Positions 33,501-48,500 of a stretch of DNA of 64,000 nucleotides are shown in pieces. The stretch lies in assembly GCA_034231615.1 (NCBI GenBank), contig CM067316.1, forward strand, positions 66,844,853 to 66,908,852, in the 5' to 3' direction. A program made the translations under genes and the position numbers. Every line of letters starts with the position of its first letter. Position 1 is the first letter of the stretch. A model generated the notes under the pieces. That model saw only the letters and a program-made list of their open reading frames with translations. It had not been told where the DNA came from and made no database searches. Origin of the DNA: Meghimatium bilineatum (taxonomy: Eukaryota > Mollusca > Gastropoda > Stylommatophora > Philomycidae).

Positions 33501-36500
33501 ATAATGAGGGTTTAACTAATTAAAATATTTCTGATGAAATATCCTACCATGATTCTTTGACCCACTTAGCGATTGTGACCCACTTTTTTTTACATTGCCA
33601 CCCTTCTTCACAGCTAAATTGGATGACGCAATTCATTCCATTATGCTTGGAGTTTGTCATGAAAAGGTTTGTTTAGGAAGACATCTAGTGATTGCAAGAA
33701 GGACCATGCAGTACTACATGTGATAGTAAAATATGGTGTAGAAAATCCACAAACATTGCTCCAGAAATTCGTTCACAAAATCAGCCGGCATTCTCTTTCT
33801 TACAATCGTAATGTGTAAAGGAATTTGACCTTTAGACTGTGACGTACTCCTAGCTTTGTGTGGCATAAATTCTACGTCATATGAGCTTAACTTCATGTGA
33901 CTCTGTTGTGAGGAATCTGGCATAGCAATGGGGTTGACTGGACTACGATCCTCTTATACTGGCATTTCCAGTTGCCTATGGAGTCAGTAAGGTTAATACA
34001 CTGTACCAGTATCGGAAATAGAATACTACTTCTATGATTAGCTGATTCTGGTCACATGACATTAACAATCATGTGATTGTTGTTGCATGAATTTGACAAT
34101 GGTGTGCTAAAGGTTAATGTTAATTCTCCTGCTGGTGAGTCAGCTTCATGTATGAGTACAATTATTTTTTCCACATTTATTTTGAGTGAAAATATATCAC
34201 AAGCTCTTGACAAGTGGTTGACCAGAAACTGCAAAGTGGCCTTGTGTGCAACAAGAGCAGCATCATCCACAAATACTCGCTGATGCATACCTGGGCTATC
34301 TTGGATTTGGCTATTAGTCTCTTCAGATAGAACATGGAAATGCATTAAATGTGAATACAGACATCACTTCTTGTTTCTTGAACATACAATGTAGTATAAG
34401 GCTACAAAGAATATTCCAAAGAGTGGGGCAAGAATACATCCCCATTTCACACCACTTTTGACGACTTCGAAACTGTCTGATGTACTGCCATCAAACATAA
34501 GTATAAGCACACACAATATCATATATCTTCTAAGGTACTAAAAACTTACCAATTTCTGAAGTAAATTTCTTATGTGATGGAGCATATAAGCTGAGAAGTG
34601 CTACAACATAAACATTCCACATCCCATATACACCTGAAAAAAATGAATTCCAAAATATATCCCTATTTAAAAATATGGCAAACTCAGTGAGATCTATGGA
34701 CACTGTATAAATAATGAAATTGTTAGAGGATGTCCAACAAATTTTTTCATATGTAGGGAATATGGGTGCATGTATATTTTTTCATATGTAAAGTATATGG
34801 GTGCATGTGTATTTTTTCATATGTTAAGTATATGGATGCAAGTATATATGTATGACTATGTGTGTAAGAAACCATTGCTTAATGGCAAAGTACTATATAT
34901 GTATATAAGCATTTAAGTCGTATTTTTGTAAATTTACATTTATTGAATGTTTATAAAAACAAAAACAAACAAAACTTATAAAAAAAAGCAATTCCTCCAC
35001 AGAGTCTACAAGACCATCCAAACCTTTGGATGCCAACAATAGACCCACAATCTTCTATTTCTAGGAGGAGAACCAAGACCAACGAGCCTAACACCAAAGG
35101 CAACCAAGTAAAACAAACAAGTCCTTCTTAAGACTACATCCCAATCCCCCAATATTCCTTTTGTCCTTATAAGGACACGCAGACCAGACCCCAGGTCAAA
35201 TCACCAGTCCCTAACAGGACAACCCAGGCCATTGGGCCACAATATACGCCCCGATATAACTAAAGGAAAACCATTCCAACGTTGAAAGGGGCGTGTCTGA
35301 CGCTAGACAGACAAATCCACCAACTAATAAACAACAAACAAACAAGATGTCCAACAAAATGGAGAGTGCTGCAGTAGCAAGACAGTATTTATCATTATTG
35401 ACATTGTTATGTGTACATTTGTCCAATAAAAACTATAGTCTGTTCACACTCTCATGAACACGTTTGAAATTTATTTTTTAAACAACTACTTGATGTTTGT
35501 TTGTTTGTTTTTCGTTCGCTCCATTGTAACCATCACTGATATCCGTGCGATTTCCGCCGGGAGCGTGATTACGTTGTGCCACCGTTATGCGCCTTGTAGG
35601 CCTAGCACATCTGATTTCGGCATGCCTTGACAATTCGGGTGGACTACCCTTAGCCTGTGACAGCCTCTATATCTGTCTCCAGGCACACGTAGTGGAGACT
35701 CTTCGCCCAGACAATTTTTTTGCTCTCGTCTGACTCGAATGAGGTGTTCCACTGTCTATGAACTTGCCTCGTGTAATTGGACGTGCTGTGCCCATTGGGT
35801 ACTGAACCATTTCTCATCCGTGAGCCTGGTTCCTTAAGGGGAAGAACTCAACAGAGGAGTTAGCCGAGGTGTCATTCACCGACATCGTGTACCCCTTGTC
35901 CAAGTTCGAGTATCACACCACGCGTTTGAGAGCAAGGCGTTCTCGAGCTGAGCGTCCTTGTCCCAATAGCGCCTGAGCCCATCAGGTACTGAACCCTTTC
36001 TCTCTTCAAGTGTATTTCCGGTGTAGGAAAACCTGACAGTAGAGTTGGGCCAGGGCTAAATCGTTGTCCCTTTTGTGCCTGAGCGCATCGAGTACGGAAC
36101 CCTTTCTCTTCGCGAGCATATTTCCGGTTTAGGAAGGCTCGACATTAGCGTTGGATTAGGTCTTCTTGCTTTACCAAATGCCAATGAATGGGTCTGGGTC
36201 TCTGCCTGTAAGGAACACAGGTAACTAGAAGCTCGTCTCGAGCTGACGGAGCTTGTAGTTCCCCTTTCCTAGGGACTTTTCACTTTCTATTTGCAGTTCG
36301 CGCTGCCCTCTATCGCTGTTCTGCCCTTTCATTGTTTCATTGTACTCGGTATGAAACATATTTGTCTCTCGCCATGCATCTACCTTTACGTGCATTTTAC
36401 ATTGGCCGCCCCTCCAATGTTCGGACTGGACTGACTAGCTTCACTGTATGTCGACAATGTCGCTATATGTGGTGATGCTGGTGGTGTCGGAGATATTGTC

Positions 36501-39500
36501 TGTCTCTTGTGCAGGCAAATCTCTTTCCATCTGCTACCTCCACATTCTCGGACACGATACCCAAATGATTTGGCCAGAATCAGCTCGAGCTGCTGTATTT
36601 CTGTTTCCAGGGTGCACTGCGTGGAGGTACATTTGGGATCTTGGTTATCTGCTAACCCTGGGTCCGCCTAGAGCAATGCGTTCCCTTTGCACCCCAAACT
36701 ACTTGATGTAATGCATTGATTGTTTGCATGTCTTCTCATATTATCAATATCACAGAAAAATGTTGCTCTTAGTTCAATACCAATTCTATATTCTTCGCAA
36801 TGGCTAAGTTCTTTGATATTTTTTGACAAACTACCAGAAATGTTAAACATGATAACCACTGATAAGATTATCAATTGGAATCACACAAAATTGAATAGAA
36901 CTTCAGATGTTAAATCACTAAATGTGTAACACCTGCTAGTGTCTAGCAGTAGTTGAATTTTTTATCTAAAAAACAATTTGTAATGCATTGATTACTAATG
37001 TGTTGTCTTAGATTAAGCATGACCTTATAAATATATTGTTCTTTAATTCAATATCAGATTATGCATGACCTATATAAATATATTGTTCTTTAATTCAATA
37101 TCAAAATATCTATTCTTTGAAATGGTTATTTCATGTGATCATTTTGGCAAACTATGAAATGTGAATAAAAAATTAAATTTTACAGTAAAATTTTATATAT
37201 ATATAGAGAGAGAGAGAGCGATGGGGTGCAAAGGGTACCGAACTGCTCTTGGCGGACCCAAGGCTAGCAGATAACCAAAATCCCAAAAGTATCTCCTCGT
37301 GGTGCACCCTGGAAACAGAAATACAGATGCTCGTATTTGGATATTCTATTTCTGGATAAACCTTTTGGGGATCATGTCCGTAAATGTGGAGGCTGCAGAT
37401 CGAAAGAGTATTGACTGCAAAAGAGACAACCAATTTCACTGACAACACTGCGTCAACACATGTAGTGGCACTGTCGACACACAGTGACACGAGTCAGTCT
37501 GATCCGAGAATTGGAGGGTCAGCCAATGAAAAAGACACGAAAAGGTAGATGCATGGCAAGAGACGAAAAGACAACTTACTGAGTACAATGAAAGGGCAGC
37601 ACAGCACCAGAGGGCAGCACCAAGTGCAAATAGAAAGTGAAAACGTTCCAAGGAAATCGAAACTACAAGCTCTGTTAGCTCGAGACAAACTTCTAGTTAC
37701 TGGTGCTCCTTATGGGCAGAGACCCAGATCCAATTGTAGGTGTCCGGCAAAGATAGCAGCACTGGCACAACTCTAATGTCGAGCTTTCCTATACTGGAAA
37801 AATGCTCGTGGAGAGAAAGGGTTTCAGTACCCGATGGGTTCAGGCACAAATGGGACAAAGTCGTTCAGCTCAAGAACACGCCTTGCTCCCAAACTCATGG
37901 TGAGACTCGGGCTTAGACAAGGAGTTCACGATGTCAGTGAATGACACCTCAGCTAAGAAGGCGATAGAGCCCGAGTCCAACTCTTCGGTCGAGTTCTTCC
38001 TTAACCAGAACCAGGCTCACGGATGAGAAAAGGTTCAGTACCCAATGGGCACAGGCACAGAACATCTAATTGCACGAGGTGTTCCACCGTCAGTGAACTT
38101 GCCTCATGCAAGTTCCACCTAACAAGTTCACTGACAGTGGAACACCTTGTGCAATTAGACATGTATACGGGTACTTGTACACAGGTTACACACATGGGTG
38201 TGTAATGACTCTTCGCCGAGACAATTGTCGTTCACATCTATCTTGCACGAGGTGTTCCACCGTCAGTGAACGTGCTTTGTGCAAGTTTCATCTAGCTAGT
38301 TCACTGATGGTGGAGCACCTCGTGCGAGATAGATGTGAACAACAATCGTCTCGGCAAAGAGTCATACACATCCACATGCCCGTTGACAGATAGGCAGGCT
38401 ATCACGGGCTAGGGAAGCCTACTACCCAAATTAAATGCATGACGAATATGGTTGTGCTGGACTTCAGATGTCCAGACTACAAAGTGAGCCAACCGAGGTG
38501 CAAATAACACAGTTCAACCGTGGAACCATTGCAGCACAACATTCTTTACAACATTTCCACTCCCTGGTGGAAATCACATGATTTATTCGTTGTAGTTATA
38601 AGAGATTGAATGCACAAGAAGAAGAAAAGAGCGACAACAGTTCAGCTGGTTCTGCCACCTTATACGAATAGAACCATCACAACCAGCCATCCAGGCATAC
38701 AACAGCGGAAAGAATGACTACAGAGCAAGAGGAAAATCAAGACCAAGAACAAAATGAAAAAATTCAAACAGAGATTGTCAATAATCACTGCCTAACAATG
38801 GCAAGAATGCATAACAGCATTTGTGGAAAAGACAATAGATAGATAGACTGGATAAACTGTCATCCATCATGTTACCCATACGTGTCAACCTGCTGAGACT
38901 GAAAACCATAAAAAAAAGTTATGAAAAACCGTAATTGAGCATGAAAACTGTAAAATCATACACAATGGCAATGGTGAGGAGGGCTCCATCCGCGCACACA
39001 CACACACAAATAAAAAGGTCATTTGGGTTTTTTTACGGGTAGTTTGCTTTTGTTTAACATAAACAGTCATAGTGTGGGGAAAATTATAGAGCACAAAGAC
39101 TAGGCCTATGTATCTTTATGTAACTTTAATATGAAAAAATGAACCAAAAAAATATATGAAAAAAAAAAATTAATACAGAGAATGGATGCTTTGATCCGTT
39201 TGAAACTATAACAACTTGTTGGAGTGCTCTATAAAGCGTTCGACAATAATTTCAACTATCCATGACTACAGCACATCGTACAACTATGACAGGCAGAGAT
39301 CATGCATCTATGACTGGCGGAGATCGAGCATTTATGACCGGCGAAGAATGTGCACCTATGACCGACGGAGAACGTGCATCTATGAATAGCGGAGATTGCG
39401 CATCGGCTATCGGCGGAGGTTGTACAACTATGACCCGTGGAAATTGTGCAGCTCTAACCGGCAGGGATCGTGCATCTATGAATAGCGGAGATCGTGCATC

Positions 39501-42500
39501 TATGAATAGTGGAGACTGTGCATCTATTATCGGTGGAGATCATGCATCTATGACCGGCAGTAATCATGCATATATGACCGGCAGAGATTGTGCAACTATG
39601 CCCGGCATCGATTATGCATCTATGAGCGGCGGAGAATGTGCATCTATGAACGGCGGAGATCATGTATCTATGACCGGCGGAGATCATGCATCTATGACCG
39701 GCATTAATCATGCATCTATGACTGGTGAAGATCGAGCATTTATGACCGGCGAAGAATGTGCACCTATGACCGGCGAAGAACGTGCATCTATGAATAGCGG
39801 AGATCGTGCATCTATTATCGGCGGAGACCGTACAACTATGACTCGTGGAGATTGTGCATCTGTGATCGGAAAGGATCGTGCATCTATAGCAGCGACTGCT
39901 TCATTTTCAGTCAGCGGCATCATTTTCTCCTTTTCCGTTTGTAATTCCTAAAAAGAAACATAATGTGACAATAAAATATTGGTTTAAGATAAGTCTAAAG
40001 ATCATATTTAGGCCTACATAAACAAATAACATATTCTATTATTTAACTATAGGACTACCTACACTACCTAGGTCTAAGAAGCAAACAAAAACTTAAAATA
40101 TAAATTAAACGATGTATATAGTAGGCCTAGAAACAAAATACATGTGTTACTAATATTTGTGTACTGTAGATGCACTGAGTAAAACACTGTCAATGCACGT
40201 GGACAAAAATTCCCTAAGTTCGGTATAAAGACAACGTCCACAGCACAGATTATAATTAAAGTACTGGGTAGTGTGTTAAAAGCATTGTTTCCAACAATAC
40301 TTCGCCTCAAGACCAGACAAAATAAAACCCGCAAACCACACTAATTGTGAATAAAACCAGCACACATCACTGTTGCCACTAAAATATCAGTGTCACCACT
40401 AAATTTAATTTTAAAAAACCCAAACGTACAGAATTGCAGAAATTCACGTAAAAACCCGTAAATGCCGGTGTACGCCCGTAAAGCTTGGAAAAAAACCATA
40501 CAAATTACGGTGATTTATGGGCAGTTTACAGGTATTTGTTACCTGTATTCTTCTTCTCCCCATATTATATACATTATTCTTAGAACACAATGCCTATCTT
40601 CATTAGGGCATCATGTGACAAACTTTGACATTACATATTTTAAATGTTCTGTTTTGTGCCAGAAAACAGACTTTGACTTTAGCCAACACTAGCTCTACCA
40701 GGTTAAGGTGTGAAGTCGAAGGGAAGTGTGACTAAATTATTCAATATGTCAAAGAAATAGATCTTATTCCTCTAAGTTTACTTCACTCATCATCATTATC
40801 AGGTGTCATGCCGGCTGGCGTAGGCGATCATGGCTCTCCACAGCTCTCTGTCCACAGTATTATGTATCAAGATCGTTGTTGTTTCCCTGCCGTGCAAGGT
40901 TGTCAAATTGTCTAATATTTTCTCATATTTTCACCCTCTGTCTCTGTTGCCTTCAATTCTGCCTATTGTGACTATGTTCTCCAAACCTGCCTGTCTCATG
41001 AAGTGGCCAAAAAATGAAGATTGTCTTTTTCTTATATTATTGATTAAGGTTTGTTTCGCATTTAACTCTTTCAACATCTCCACATTAGTTTTTCTGGCAG
41101 TCCATGGTATTCTCAGCATTCTTCTATAGAACCACATCTCTAGTGCCTCTAACTTCACAAACTTTCCAGTTTGTTTATTGTCCAAGACTCGCATCCATAT
41201 TTTAGTATAGGAGTTATATAACACTGCAGAACTCTCTTTCTCACCTCTAATAACAAGGTCATATTACATAATATATTTTTCATTTTTCTGAATGTTGTTT
41301 TTGCCTGTCCTATTCTGCTTCTGATTTCTGTTGAATTTCTTCCATCTGCTGTAATTGTTGTACCTAAATATTTGAATAAGTGGACCTGTTTTAATACTAT
41401 ATAATTCACTTTGATCTTGCAAGGTGTGGTATTTTGTTTCTTTGAAATAACCATTACTTATGTTTTCTTGATATTTAGGAAGAGGCCTTTCTTTTTACTT
41501 TCTGTGACTACTACATTAATTAAATCTTGAAGGTCTTTCTCACTTTTTGTAATCAGAAGTGTCATCCGCATATCTCAAATTATTTATGTTATGTCCTCCC
41601 ACTGATATTCCTGGGATATCTACTATTGCACGCATTATGTTTTCACTGTATCTTCTTCTTCCGCGATCATTACTCAGTCAGGTTGGGACTTCGGATTCTA
41701 TGATATAGGCTGCTGTCTGTTTTAGAGTGTCCAGTGTGCCATACAGTTTCTCTTCAACACTGATTGGGGTGGGCCATGTCTTGTTTCTCAGGTCTGCATA
41801 CTGGGGACATTCTTGTAGGATATGTTCTGCTGTCATATTCGCAAGGCTGCAATGGCAGAGCCCAGTTGTACCTATTTTGAATTTGGTGTACAAATGATGT
41901 CTCATTTTGTTGTGACCAGTTCTGAGGCGAAGCAGGATAACCTGGTCTCTTCTAGACAGTTGGTAATACCCGTCATCTGCATTATATTTGGGGTGGTCTT
42001 CTTTCCAGTTTTTGTTATAGTTGCCTTTAATGATGGTCTTCACTTCTTCATAACTGACTAGATAGTCTTCTTGGGGTAACCTCGCTCCTTCTTTGGCCAG
42101 TCTATCTGCAACTTTATTCCCTTCAATGTTACAGTATCCACTGGATCACTACTCTTTGGAAATTATTGTACAACTGAACTAGAACTGCCCTCAATTCATT
42201 CAGTTCGGTGTTCCTGTGTAGCTTCAGTGCTGTTATGACAGAGAGTGCATCTGTTAGTAGTACAATATTCCTGTGCACTTGTTCTTTGTGTTGTAAGATA
42301 GTTACTGCTGCTTTCTTGAGAGCTTTCATTTCTGCTTTAAAATTGGTTGAGAGCTTGCCTGTAGCTATGGCTAGAGTAACTTCTTTCCCGTATTTTAGTC
42401 TGAGGGTCACTCCTCCACCTCCATTTTCAATTGCATTTGTGGCCGAGCCATCTGTATAGGCATGAGTCCATGCATCTTGTGGGTAATTAACTGCGATGTG

Positions 42501-45500
42501 TTGTTCTGTGATACGCTTTCTCTCCTATTCTGTCTGAGTTCCTTTCTTTTCTATACCTTCTATTTGTTCTTTTAGTTGTGGGAGTCTGTATGCCCAAGGG
42601 GGGATGATACTGACTGGTTGTATGGGCCTTGGTTTCGCTTGTCCTATAGTTGGTGCCTTTTGTATCAGTTTCTTTGCATTTGCAGAGAAGTTACTCTATT
42701 GCTTCTAATTTCTCACTTTCCTATTTGTTTATTGTCCAAGACTCGCATCCATATTTTAGTATACGAGTTATATAGCACTGCAGAACACTCTTCCTCATCT
42801 CTAATGTCAGGGACATATTACACAATATATTTTTCAATTTTCTGAATGTTGTTTTTGCCTGCCCTATTCTGCTTTTGATTTCTGTTGAACGTCTTCCATC
42901 TGCTGTAATCGTTGTACCTAAATATTTGAAGAGGTGGATCTGTTTTAATACTATATCATTTACTTTGATCTTGCAAGTTATGGTATTTTGTTTCTTTGAA
43001 ATAACCATTACTTCTGTTTTCTTGATGCTTAGGAAGAAGTCTTTCTCTGTAATTTTTGTCACTACTATATTAATTCTTGAAGGTCTTCCTCACTTTTAGA
43101 AATCAGAACAGTGTCATCCACATATCTTAAATTATTTATGTTCTCCCATTGATATTCCTGGAATATCAACTATTGCACACATTATGTTTTCACTGTATAA
43201 AGAGAACAGGTCTGGTGAAAGTACACATCCCTGTCTGACTCCTTGTTTTATTTGTTGAAAAGGACCAAATTAGTTTCCTACCTTTATTGCTGCTGTTTGT
43301 TGCCAGTACATGTTCTTGATGATTCTTAAATCCTTATTGTCAATGTTCAAATTCTCTAGCATGTGTTTAACTTCACTATGTTTAACTTTATCAAATGCTT
43401 TCGTGTAGTCTATAAAACAGAGATACAGATCTGTTTTTACCTCTATAGACCTCTCTATTAGTGTGCTCAAAATATATATAGCATTGTTGGTAACTTTGCC
43501 TTCTACAAAGCCACATTGTTCTGGACTTATTTATGATTTTGTTTCTCACTCTTCATGATGATTCTGATAGTATTTTGGTTATTTGGCTTATGGGGCTGAT
43601 TGTACGGTGTTCTTCTATTCGGTTGTCCCTGGTTTCTTAGGTAAGGCTATAAATATGGACCTGATTAAGTCATCGGGTATGTTTCCACTATTATATTAGG
43701 AAGAGGTCTTTTTCTTTACTTTCTGTGACTACTACATTAATTAAATCTTGAAGGTTTTTCTCACTTTTTGCAATCAGAATAGTGAATTTCATTCAGCAAA
43801 AATGTGATTATTTCAACTCCAAAGTCACCTAAAGCTGCTAATTCTTCTAATATGATATTGTCTGGACCTGGGGCGTTGCCATATTTCATGTGTCTTAGGG
43901 CCTTCGTTACTTCTGCTGCGAGTATTGATGGACCCTTGCCATTATCTTGTATGTTTATCATGGGTCTATTGTCATCATAAAGTTCTTTGATATATTCTGA
44001 CCATCTCTGTACTATATGATCTATTCCCATTAATACCTGCCCTGTCTTAGATTTTAGACACCCTGTAACTGCTTGCGTTCTCTTCCCTGTTATCACCTGA
44101 ATTTGCTTATATAGTAATGTTGTATCTTGGTTGTAATGCAATTCTATTTCTGTGCATTTCTTATTCAGCCAGCTTTCTTTTGCTATTGTGCATTTCTCTC
44201 TTATCTTCTTATGTATTTTCTGATATTCCAATATCTTGTGTTTATTTGTCCTTCTGGTGCTCATCAATTCTAATATTACTTCAGTCATCCATTTTTGTTT
44301 TGATGTATGTTTTACTTTTGGTATTATCTCTTTAGATGTTTGGTTTATTGAATGTTTTAGCATGTTCCATTGATCTTCAATACTCTGAATCTTTACAATG
44401 GGATTATATCTATTTTGTACAATTATGTTGTATCTTTCTTTAATGTCAGCATCTGATTTCAATAATGCTAAATCTAATTTCATATTTCTTGGTGATCTCT
44501 TGATCTTTAATCTTATACAAAATTTCCCCATCAGTAGTATATGATCACTGTTGCAGTCAGAGCATGGCCTTGTTTTCATAGATCTAATGCTGTTTCTATG
44601 TCTTTTAGAGACTAAAATGTAATCAATTTGGTCCGTGTATAATCTCCTGGGCTAATTCATGTTCACAACCTTCTTGGATGTTGCTTGAACCATGTATTCC
44701 CTATTATTAAATGATGTGCCTGTGCCCACTCTATCAATAAATCACCTCTTTCATTCTTAGTTCCTAAACCAAATCTTCCTGTCACATCTTTTATTTCTGT
44801 TTCACCTACTTTTGCGTTTAAGTCTCCCATTACTATAATTACTTCATGATTTTTACACTGTTTCATTGCGATTTCTAGATCATAGAAAATTTCTATGTCC
44901 TCCTCTGAACTGCTTGATTTGGGTGCATATACATGTACAATGTTGTATCCAACGATTTTCCTGTTAATTTAACTAATATTACCCAATTTGATATTGCCAT
45001 GAAACCCATGATACCGTCATGAATTCCTGTTTCTGTGTCTAATAATATGCCTACATCCCTCTTTTTTGTCTTCCTGAGTATATGACTTTAAATTTATCTG
45101 ATTGTATCTCTCCTGCCCCAGTCCATCTCATTTTACTCATTCCTAAGATATTTACATTCATTCTTTCCATTTCTTGCTTGATGTTGTCTAATTTACCACT
45201 TTGCGCTAACGATCTGACATTCCATGTTGCAATATTAACACTAACTGTAAGCCTACTTCTGTGTGTCGCTATGGCTTTCTTCTTGGGAGAATAATGTGGT
45301 AGTTTTCCGTTGCTTTCCACATCCATATGGGGGATATCCATTTATATCCGCTACCTTTGACAATACTTTATGTCGGGACAAATTGGTGCCACACGCTGCC
45401 CAGTTGCAGAGCTACCACTTATACCGGTGGCTATCTGTCGCTTCCTTGTTCGCGCCTAGCGAACATCATGACAGTAACAGTGTCGTCTAAACTCCAGGAA

Positions 45501-48500
45501 TATTCAACTTTATACAATAGAAAACACACAAGGAATTTTCTGCACATTTCAGTTGTTAGTCATTCACTTAAAACAACACATAATAAATAATCCTCAAGTA
45601 ACAACTGAGCAAATAACGTTCACACTTGCGCCATGTTGACACCGAAAGTCTTCACTAGCTGTAACAATTCAGGTTTCAGATAGGTATTATCAAAATTGAC
45701 ATTTCCATTTTTTTCAAGTATAGGTCTGTAGTTTTTTTCAATAATGTGTTTTCATTTGTCAATTTCACCATCTTCTCACATATGACACATACACAAACAA
45801 AACTTACATCATTAGATTCAGTAATTAATTCTTTATTTTTAAAAAAAATATCAAAATCTCTAAAACAAAACAAAATTGTGTTTTTCTTTCAGCCACCAAA
45901 AATAAAGCATACTGGCAAAAAAGAATCAGGCAGTGGGGGGAGACATAACTTTAATGCTGGGTACTAAAGGTTACCATTTGTCAAATAAAAAGAGCTAGCA
46001 GATAGTTTCATGCCAGGCCACTGTCAGATATTAACTATGTAGCTAATTCTGTCTAACAGCCTCTACAGATACATAATTTCTGAATGTATTTATCTAAACT
46101 ACAGTTGTTAGTTGAAATAATGTCACTGGTGACAATTCACCTGTAAGGAAAGCACTTGTGTATTCCAAACCAACATCCTCTTCACCCCATTTCCAATGTC
46201 CTTCGCTGACTTGACCAATGATAAATGAGATGACTGTCAAGGCAGCGCACAGCAGGGTTATAAACATCAGGAACTTAAAGCGAAAAATGAGTCCCTGGAG
46301 AGATGAAACAATATGGTGTACTGTCATTAATTTAATAATACACCTCATGGACTAAGACAATGTATTTAATTCAGAATACTGTTCTGAGTGTCATAGTTGC
46401 AATAGCTGCTGCACATTTCTACTTCAGCATGGCTTCTGGGTCACTGGCTCTATGAAATAGCCAACTACATCTCAAAACCTTAACTGTCACTTACCTGGAA
46501 TGCATGACAGGTAACAGTGTTGCTTTTATTTGCTTCCCCTGGGGCCCTGATACCATTCAGGTACTTTTAGATGAGCCTGGTGGACCAGAAAAAAATCATT
46601 TGGCAGGTCAGATTTTGGTCTGCAGTCCGTATATTGCCCATTCATTCCACTCTATGGTAAGGTAAAGCTCTTGCTGTTGGGGATGAAGATAACTCTCCAT
46701 CTATTAAGTTGCAGCAACTATTAGGTGGGGTGGCCACTTCCTTTCCCTGCTGTGTTTACTTTCACCAACTCATGTGTCAGGTACCCTTCCATTTACAACT
46801 AGGTGGACTGGAGGAGCGCTCGTGTCAGGTGAAAAGTCACGACTGATTTTTTAATCAGAATGTGGTTTAGAATATGGCATGCTGTAACATCAACGAGGCT
46901 AATATGCTCCTCTCAAGACAGTAATAATTTATTCCACAAAAAAATACCTGACAATACATGACAAGATGTGTTAGTGCTTGGGTGGTTATAAATGGGTAAG
47001 GACATCAGTGTAGCAGTTGCTTGTTAGCTTGTGACACACATCACTGAATTCTGTGAGGACACAGTCTGGTAGACAGACTCTAAGAAAAACTGTTTACGCA
47101 CTCTTGCTTTTCGCTCACATATTCATTTATATTTATCCTACATTCATTATAAACTTGTGCATCATCAGTTACTGCATATCATCATCTCAGAAACAGAAAA
47201 CTCCATATGAATCAATCTGGTCACAAAGTATCACATTATAACAATAGAGACGTCACAGCACATCACATTACAACAAGAGAATAAACAACGCATCATATTA
47301 CAATAGAGAAGTTACAACACATTACAGCAATAGAAATGTCACAACACATTAAAACAATAGAGAAGTCACAACACATCACAACAGTAGAGACGTTATATTA
47401 CAGAAAGACAAATCACATTACAAAAATAGAGAAGTCACAACAAATCACATTACAACAATAGATATCACAACACATTACATCAATATAGAAGTCACAGAAA
47501 AATAGGAATAACAAAGGAACCAGAGAAGTTATACTGAGTATCCAACTAGTGATAAATAAATATATAGAAGTCCAAAAACAGTATCTATATTTGTTTCATA
47601 GACTACAGCAAGGCCTTTGACAGAGTCCAACATGAAAAATTAATCAAATGTCTTCATTCAAGAAATAGGCATAGATGGAAAAGACATCAGGCTGATTAGA
47701 AATATATATTGGGAACAAACTGCATCAATAAGGTGTGAAAACGGCTACTCACCATACATAGAAATATGAGGGGTAAGAAAAGGACGCATTTTATCACCGA
47801 GCCTATTTAATATCTACACAGAGAATATCTTCTAAAATATAGAAGAAATGCCAGGACTCATGATCAATGGACAAATAATAAAAAACCTTAGATATGCAGA
47901 TGACACTGTTCTTTTAGCAGAATGTGAACCTGAACTACAAAAAATAATAATAGATCAAGTCAATAAATCAAGTAATGAATATGGACTGGATATAAATATC
48001 CAAAAAACAAAACCATGATAATCAGCAAAGAGACAGAAGAACAAGAGCTAAACATAAACATACACTAAATAAACAATTAGAAGACAGAATTGATGCCTTT
48101 GAGATGTGGGTATATAGGAGAATAGGGAAACATCATGGAAAGAGAAGAAAACAAATAGAGGTACTAAAAACACTTAATATGAAGAAAGAACTATTAAGAG
48201 AAATAAAGATCAGGCAAATAAGATATTTTGGACACATTAAAAGACATGACTCCTTATTGAAGACCATACTTGAGGGTAAAGTCAAAGGTAAGCGAGCAAG
48301 AGGTAGGCAGAGATACAAGCGGGAGAGTAACATCACACGATGGACAAGTTACAGTCTAGCAGAGTGCACCCCCAAGACAAGAGACAGGGGATGTTGGAGA
48401 TATGTTGCAGTCAACCCCCATTGTGGAGATGACACATGATGATGATGATAAGTGACAAAAAATATCACAATACGACAACAGAGAAGCCACAACAAATCAC

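Larger units (their letters stand above)
37223..38450 (+). mobile_element. 1.2-kb retroposon family, copy 3 with foldbacks
   Basis: Starts ggggtgcaaaggg on the plus strand and follows copy 1 in reverse complement up to about 38060. Beyond that the region carries two long inverted repeats built from an element segment (cacgaggtgttccac) and then degrades. No tail or target duplication found. Confidence 0.75.
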
